From an uncultured Lysobacteraceae bacterium (GTDB lineage Bacteria; Pseudomonadota; Gammaproteobacteria; Xanthomonadales; Xanthomonadaceae), in assembly GCA_937897645.1 (NCBI GenBank), contig CALCNV010000109.1, positions 1 to 9,583 of the forward strand: a DNA stretch of 9,583 nucleotides, in the 5' to 3' direction. The notes below the pieces were generated by a model. It was not told the origin of the DNA. It searched no databases and was given only the letters and a program-made list of their open reading frames with translations. Each line of letters begins with the position of its first letter. Positions within the stretch are counted from its first letter, which is position 1. This document shows positions 6,113 to 9,583 of the stretch, piece after piece. Made by a program: the position numbers and the translations under genes.

Positions 6113-7257
6113 AGATTGTGCGACTCAGCACCTACCATGCCGCCCCGCGCTGGCTGTTCCTCAAGATCGAAACCGACGAAGGCATCAGCGGCTGGGGCGA
6201 ACCCATCGTGGAAGGCCGCGCACGCACCGTCGAAGCCGCCGTGCACGAGTTTTCGGATTACCTGATCGGCAAAGACCCCACGCGCATCAATGATTTGTGG
6301 CAGACCCTCTATCGCGGTGGCTTCTACCGTGGCGGCGCCATCCTGATGAGCGCCATCGCCGGCATCGACCAGGCGCTGTGGGACATCAAGGGCAAGGCGC
6401 TGGGCGTGCCAGTCTACGAATTGCTGGGCGGGCTGGTGCGCGAGCGCATGAAGACCTACCGCTGGGTCGGCGGCGACCGCCCTGCCGACATCATCAAGCA
6501 GATCCGCGACTACCAGGCGCAGGGCTTCGACACCTTCAAGTTCAACGGCACCGAAGAACTGCAGCTCATCGATTCGCCGCGCACGATCGACGCGGCGGTG
6601 GCCAAGGTCGGCGAAATCCGCGCCGCGTTCGGCAACACCATCGACTTCGGCATCGACTTCCATGGCCGCGTCGGCGCGCCGATGGCACGCGTGCTGCTGC
6701 GGGAACTGGAACAGTTCCATCCCTTGTTCGTGGAAGAACCGGTGTTGCCGGAACAGGCCGAGTATTACCCGCAACTGGCCGCCGCTTCGTCGATCCCGCT
6801 GGCGGCGGGCGAACGCATGTACTCGCGCTTCGAATTCAAATCGGTGCTGGCCGCCGGTGGACTGTCCATCCTGCAGCCCGACCTGTCGCACGCGGGCGGC
6901 ATCACCGAGTGCTTCAAGATCGCTGCCATGGCGGAAGCCCACGACGTGGCGCTGGCACCGCACTGCCCGCTCGGGCCAGTGGCGCTGGCCGCCTGCCTGC
7001 AGCTGGACTTCGTTGCGCACAACGCGATGTTGCAGGAACAGAGCATCGGCATCCATTACAACGAAGGCGCCGACCTGCTGGATTACGTGGTGAACAAGGA
7101 AGACTTCACCTGCACCAACGGCCAAATCGCCGCCCTGCCGAAGCCAGGACTGGGCGTCGAGGTCGACGAAGCACGCCTGCTTGAGGCCAGCCGGAATCCA
7201 CCCGACTGGCGCAACCCGCTGTGGCGCCACGCCGATGGCAGCGTGGCCGAGTGGTGA
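6109..7257 (+). CDS. dgoD: D-galactonate dehydratase
   Basis: Enolase-superfamily enzyme (mandelate racemase group) that removes water from D-galactonate to give 2-keto-3-deoxy-D-galactonate. It has 382 residues, the length I recall for E. coli DgoD. The catalytic residues fall at the same numbers as in that enzyme: metal ligands D183 (GIDFHG), E209 (FVEEP) and E235 (AAGERM), with acid/base residues H185 and H285 (APHCPLGP). The N-terminal MKIVRLSTYH and SGWGEP are the capping domain. The start at 6109 is fixed by this alignment and by the 4-bp ATGA overlap with dgoA; the longer open frame to the left lies antisense-free within dgoA and is not coding. Related acid-sugar dehydratases exist, but motif identity plus dgoA and dgoK neighbours make galactonate the confident call. 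Confidence 0.96.
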   Translation: MKIVRLSTYHAAPRWLFLKIETDEGISGWGEPIVEGRARTVEAAVHEFSDYLIGKDPTRINDLWQTLYRGGFYRGGAILMSAIAGIDQALWDIKGKALGVPVYELLGGLVRERMKTYRWVGGDRPADIIKQIRDYQAQGFDTFKFNGTEELQLIDSPRTIDAAVAKVGEIRAAFGNTIDFGIDFHGRVGAPMARVLLRELEQFHPLFVEEPVLPEQAEYYPQLAAASSIPLAAGERMYSRFEFKSVLAAGGLSILQPDLSHAGGITECFKIAAMAEAHDVALAPHCPLGPVALAACLQLDFVAHNAMLQEQSIGIHYNEGADLLDYVVNKEDFTCTNGQIAALPKPGLGVEVDEARLLEASRNPPDWRNPLWRHADGSVAEW

Positions 7258-7267
7258 GTCGTTGACG

Positions 7268-8185
7268 GTGCACAACGCCGACGGAAATGCCGTCGCCAGT
7301 CTTCTGGTCGACAGTCGCTGCCAGTTGGGCGAATCCATCCTGTGGTGCGACCAGCGCGCCGCGCTGTTCTGGACGGATATCGAAGCATGCCAGCTGTGGA
7401 TGCATACGCCGGCTACGGGTGAGACAAGGCACTGGGCACTGCCATCGAAGCTTGGTTGCCTGGCATTGGCCGCGGACGGACGACTCCTGCTTGGCCTGGC
7501 CAAGGCACTCCAGGTAGCCGATGTGGACGCGGCCACGGACACGTCACTGCCCATCACTGCGCTGGTCGCGGTGGAAGCTTCCAACCCAGGCACGCGCATC
7601 AACGACGGTCGCGCTGATCGTGCAGGCAATTTCGTGTTCGGCACCAAGGGCGAACGCGACGACGGCGCGGCGATCGGCAGCTTCTACCAGTATTCGAGCC
7701 AGCATGGCCTGCGCCGGCTGGATTTGCCGCACGCGGCCATTCCCAACTCGATCTGCTTCAGCCTGGATGGCAAGACCATGTACTACTGTGATTCGCGACG
7801 ACCGCGCACCCTGTGCTGCTACTACGACGCCGCGAATGCAGCCGTTTCCAGCAGCCACACGTTCATCGAAGTCGAGGCCGCCAATGCCTCGCCGGATGGT
7901 TCGACCATCGACGCGAAGGGTCGCCTGTGGAACGCCCAATGGGGCGCGTCGCGCATCGCCTGCTACCGGCCGGACGGCACGACGGATCGCATCGTTGCGA
8001 TTCCCGTGACGCAGCCGTCCTGTTGCGTCATCGGCGGCATCGCCGGCGACACGCTCTATGTCAGCAGCGCCCGCGCCGAACTGGACGAGCAGGCGCTTGC
8101 ATCTGAACACAGCGCGGGCGGCATTTTCCAACTGAGGCTGGAGGGTGCGCTGGGCGTGCCGGAAAGCCGCGTGCATCTCGCATGA
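7268..8185 (+). CDS. SMP-30/gluconolactonase-family sugar lactonase, probable galactonolactonase
   Basis: Six-bladed beta-propeller metal-dependent lactonase of about 305 residues, likely hydrolysing the lactone from the SDR step to galactonate. Family residues are visible (numbering from 7268): metal-ligand Glu in LGES (E22), substrate residues R110 and N112 in TRINDGR, N160 in IPNS and D210 in SPDGSTIDAKGRLWNAQWG. There is no ATG in a plausible place. The GTG at 7268 is chosen because GGTGAG lies 9 bases upstream and it starts 11 bp after the dgoD stop. TTG at 7262 is an alternative, and ATG at 7235 would overlap dgoD without a ribosome-binding site. The gene overlaps dgoK by 4 bp (ATGA). 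It has no signal peptide, so it is cytoplasmic. Several Cys are clustered (C163, C174, C183, C184), which is unusual but not clearly functional. Exact lactone specificity is inferred from context. Confidence 0.9.
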   Translation: MHNADGNAVASLLVDSRCQLGESILWCDQRAALFWTDIEACQLWMHTPATGETRHWALPSKLGCLALAADGRLLLGLAKALQVADVDAATDTSLPITALVAVEASNPGTRINDGRADRAGNFVFGTKGERDDGAAIGSFYQYSSQHGLRRLDLPHAAIPNSICFSLDGKTMYYCDSRRPRTLCCYYDAANAAVSSSHTFIEVEAANASPDGSTIDAKGRLWNAQWGASRIACYRPDGTTDRIVAIPVTQPSCCVIGGIAGDTLYVSSARAELDEQALASEHSAGGIFQLRLEGALGVPESRVHLA

Positions 8186-9084
8186 TCGCGGTTGACTGGG
8201 GCAGCACCCGCCTTCGCGCCTACCGGCTGGATGCAGCGGGCAACGTGATCGCACAGCAGCGCAATGACCACGGCGTACTGGCATGCAACGGTGACTTCGC
8301 TGCCGTGCTGGCGTCGGTGGTGGAGCCGTGGGATGACACCGACATCATGCTCAGCGGCATGATCGGTAGCCGCGGCGGCTGGCATGAACAGCCGTATGTG
8401 GATTGTCCCGCAGGCATCGCCGAACTGGGCGAAGCCGTTTCACTGGTGCCTGCTCCTGAACTTCCGACGCGCCGCCTGTGGTTCGTGCCCGGCGTGGCCG
8501 ACCATACCGCGCCCGAGGCACCTGACGTGATGCGTGGCGAGGAAACCCAGGTCTGTGCATTGCTCGGATTGCTGCAGCAGGGCACGCATCTGCTGTGCCT
8601 GCCGGGCACGCACAGCAAGTGGATAACGGTACGCGACGGACGCATCGCCAATGTCTCGACGGCAATGACCGGCGAGACCTACGCCGTTCTGCGCCAGCAC
8701 AGCGTGCTGGGCAAGCTGATGGACAAGGACGACTCGCGTTTCGATGCGCATGCCTTCGATGCCGGCTTGCGCCGCAGCGCGGATGACAGCGGCTTGTTGC
8801 ACCACCTGTTCGGCGTGCGGACCCTGGGCTTGTTCAACCAGTGGTCGGCGGCCGCCTTGCCTTCCTATCTTTCCGGCCTGCTGATCGGGCACGAAGTGCG
8901 CGCATCCGGAGTATTCACGCGCACGCCGCGGCCTGCGCAAGTCCACCTGATCGGCAACGACCGCCTGCTTGCCGCGTATGCACGCACGCTGGTGGCACTG
9001 GGCATTGGCGTGCAGCGCCATCCCGAACACCTGGCTGCCAACGGCATGCATGCGCTGTGGCAATTCCGCACGCACGCCACGTAA
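8182..9084 (+). CDS. dgoK: 2-dehydro-3-deoxygalactonokinase
   Basis: ATP-dependent kinase that phosphorylates 2-keto-3-deoxy-D-galactonate at C6, making the substrate of the DgoA aldolase. It has 300 residues, close to the usual 290-300. The N-terminal IAVDWGSTRLRAY (2-14) is the ATPase-fold phosphate-1 motif of the family. SGMIGSRGGW (58-67), DVMRGEETQ (115-123) and LPGTHSKW (140-147) are DgoK signatures. The start at 8182 overlaps the stop of the lactonase gene (ATGA), so translation is probably coupled. After it, 41 bp with no terminator lead to the GH43 gene, so transcription likely continues. Confidence 0.95.
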   Translation: MIAVDWGSTRLRAYRLDAAGNVIAQQRNDHGVLACNGDFAAVLASVVEPWDDTDIMLSGMIGSRGGWHEQPYVDCPAGIAELGEAVSLVPAPELPTRRLWFVPGVADHTAPEAPDVMRGEETQVCALLGLLQQGTHLLCLPGTHSKWITVRDGRIANVSTAMTGETYAVLRQHSVLGKLMDKDDSRFDAHAFDAGLRRSADDSGLLHHLFGVRTLGLFNQWSAAALPSYLSGLLIGHEVRASGVFTRTPRPAQVHLIGNDRLLAAYARTLVALGIGVQRHPEHLAANGMHALWQFRTHAT

Positions 9085-9125
9085 GCCCACACCTGTCCAC
9101 GCACCATCCGTAAGGAGATCGCGAC

Positions 9126-9583
9126 ATGAAACCATGGCCATGGGTACTGGCGGCATGCCTTGCCGCCGCACCTGCCTTTGCGGGTGACGTACGCTTCACC
9201 GAAATCCACTACGCCGGCGACGATGGCGGACCCGCGCTGGCCGCCAACCAGTTTCGCAATCCGGTAGTCGCCGGTTTCCATCCGGACCCTTCCGCGATCC
9301 GCGTTGGCGATGACTTCTACCTGGTGAATTCGACCTTCGGCTATTTCCCCGGCTTGCCTGTCTTCCACAGCCGCGACCTGGTGTCGTGGCGGCAGATCGG
9401 CAATGCCATCGACCGCACCGACCAGATCGACTACGGCGAGAAGGATGAGCTCACGCGCGGCCTGTTTGCGCCTGCCATCAGTTACAACGAGGGCACGTTC
9501 TACATCGCCAACACCTGTTTCTACTGCGACGGCGGCAACTACCTCATCACTGCGAAAAATCCCGCGGGCCCGTGGTCGGATCC
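9126..9583 (+). CDS. Secreted GH43-family glycoside hydrolase, N-terminal part (cut by window end)
   Basis: Only the first 152 codons are present; the frame is open to the right edge. TAAGGAG (9111-9117), 8 bases before the ATG, is the best ribosome-binding site of the operon's later genes. Residues 1-19 look like a Sec signal peptide with cleavage after AFA; LAAC (8-11) resembles a lipobox, but its hydrophobic run would be too short. The catalytic domain begins with RNPVVAGFHPDPSAIRVGDDFYLV, a GH43 five-bladed propeller start in which D54 of HPDPS is the expected general base. FGYFPGLPVFHSRDLVSW and GLFAPAI also match the family. The remaining catalytic Asp and Glu lie outside the window. 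C131 and C134 form CFYC, possibly a disulfide in the exported protein. Likely beta-xylosidase, alpha-L-arabinofuranosidase or exo-galactanase; the operon points to galactan or arabinogalactan. Confidence 0.9.
   Translation, partial: MKPWPWVLAACLAAAPAFAGDVRFTEIHYAGDDGGPALAANQFRNPVVAGFHPDPSAIRVGDDFYLVNSTFGYFPGLPVFHSRDLVSWRQIGNAIDRTDQIDYGEKDELTRGLFAPAISYNEGTFYIANTCFYCDGGNYLITAKNPAGPWSD

Noticed and set aside
6031..7647. Minus-strand open frame of 538 codons opposite dgoD
   Set aside because: dgoD on the other strand has all its catalytic residues in place; the antisense frame has no domain and is explained by third-position GC bias.
9578..9583. Window ends exactly at GGATCC and has GCGGCCGC near its start (5-12), hinting at a cloned fragment
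   Set aside because: GGATCC encodes part of a natural GH43 segment (PWSDP) and GCGGCCGC is common in GC-rich DNA; no vector sequence is seen, so coincidence is more likely.

Overview
The window looks like a chromosomal segment of a gammaproteobacterium of the Xanthomonadaceae/Lysobacteraceae type (Xanthomonas, Pseudoxanthomonas, Stenotrophomonas, Luteimonas or a relative). The evidence is the high GC content, a large TonB-dependent receptor of the kind that is expanded in that family, and a carbohydrate-utilisation layout that pairs an outer-membrane receptor with a glycosidase and a catabolic operon. The genus is an inference.

Layout. Positions 1-241 are non-coding. They hold a nested inverted repeat (42-138) and a strong intrinsic terminator (176-210) for the receptor gene to its right. 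On the minus strand follow a TonB-dependent receptor (242-3196), a 292-bp intergenic region, and a LysR-type regulator (3489-4439). A 289-bp divergent control region (4440-4728) separates the regulator from a tightly packed plus-strand operon. Its genes are an SDR sugar dehydrogenase (4729-5478), 2-dehydro-3-deoxy-6-phosphogalactonate aldolase dgoA (5483-6112), D-galactonate dehydratase dgoD (6109-7257), an SMP-30/gluconolactonase-family lactonase (about 7268-8185), 2-dehydro-3-deoxygalactonokinase dgoK (8182-9084), and the start of a secreted GH43 glycoside hydrolase (9126 to beyond the right edge). Two junctions are 4-bp ATGA overlaps and two others are gaps of 4 and 10 bp.

How the genes work together (inference from families and order). 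An exported GH43 enzyme would trim plant-wall side chains such as arabinogalactan or galactan. The TonB receptor would import the resulting oligosaccharides. Galactose would then be broken down by the oxidative De Ley-Doudoroff route: SDR dehydrogenase (galactose to galactonolactone), SMP-30 lactonase (to galactonate), DgoD (to 2-keto-3-deoxygalactonate), DgoK (phosphorylation), DgoA (to pyruvate and glyceraldehyde-3-phosphate). All five enzymatic steps are encoded. No inner-membrane sugar transporter lies in the window. The LysR protein is the obvious candidate regulator.

The protein-coding content is a recognisable galactose/galactonate locus rather than a new system. The less explained signals are non-coding: an AT-rich 22-bp motif found about 210 bp upstream of both the receptor and the operon, an operator-like inverted repeat in the divergent region, a 24-codon upstream ORF with the best Shine-Dalgarno of the region that overlaps the operon's first start codon, and the nested inverted repeat at the left edge.
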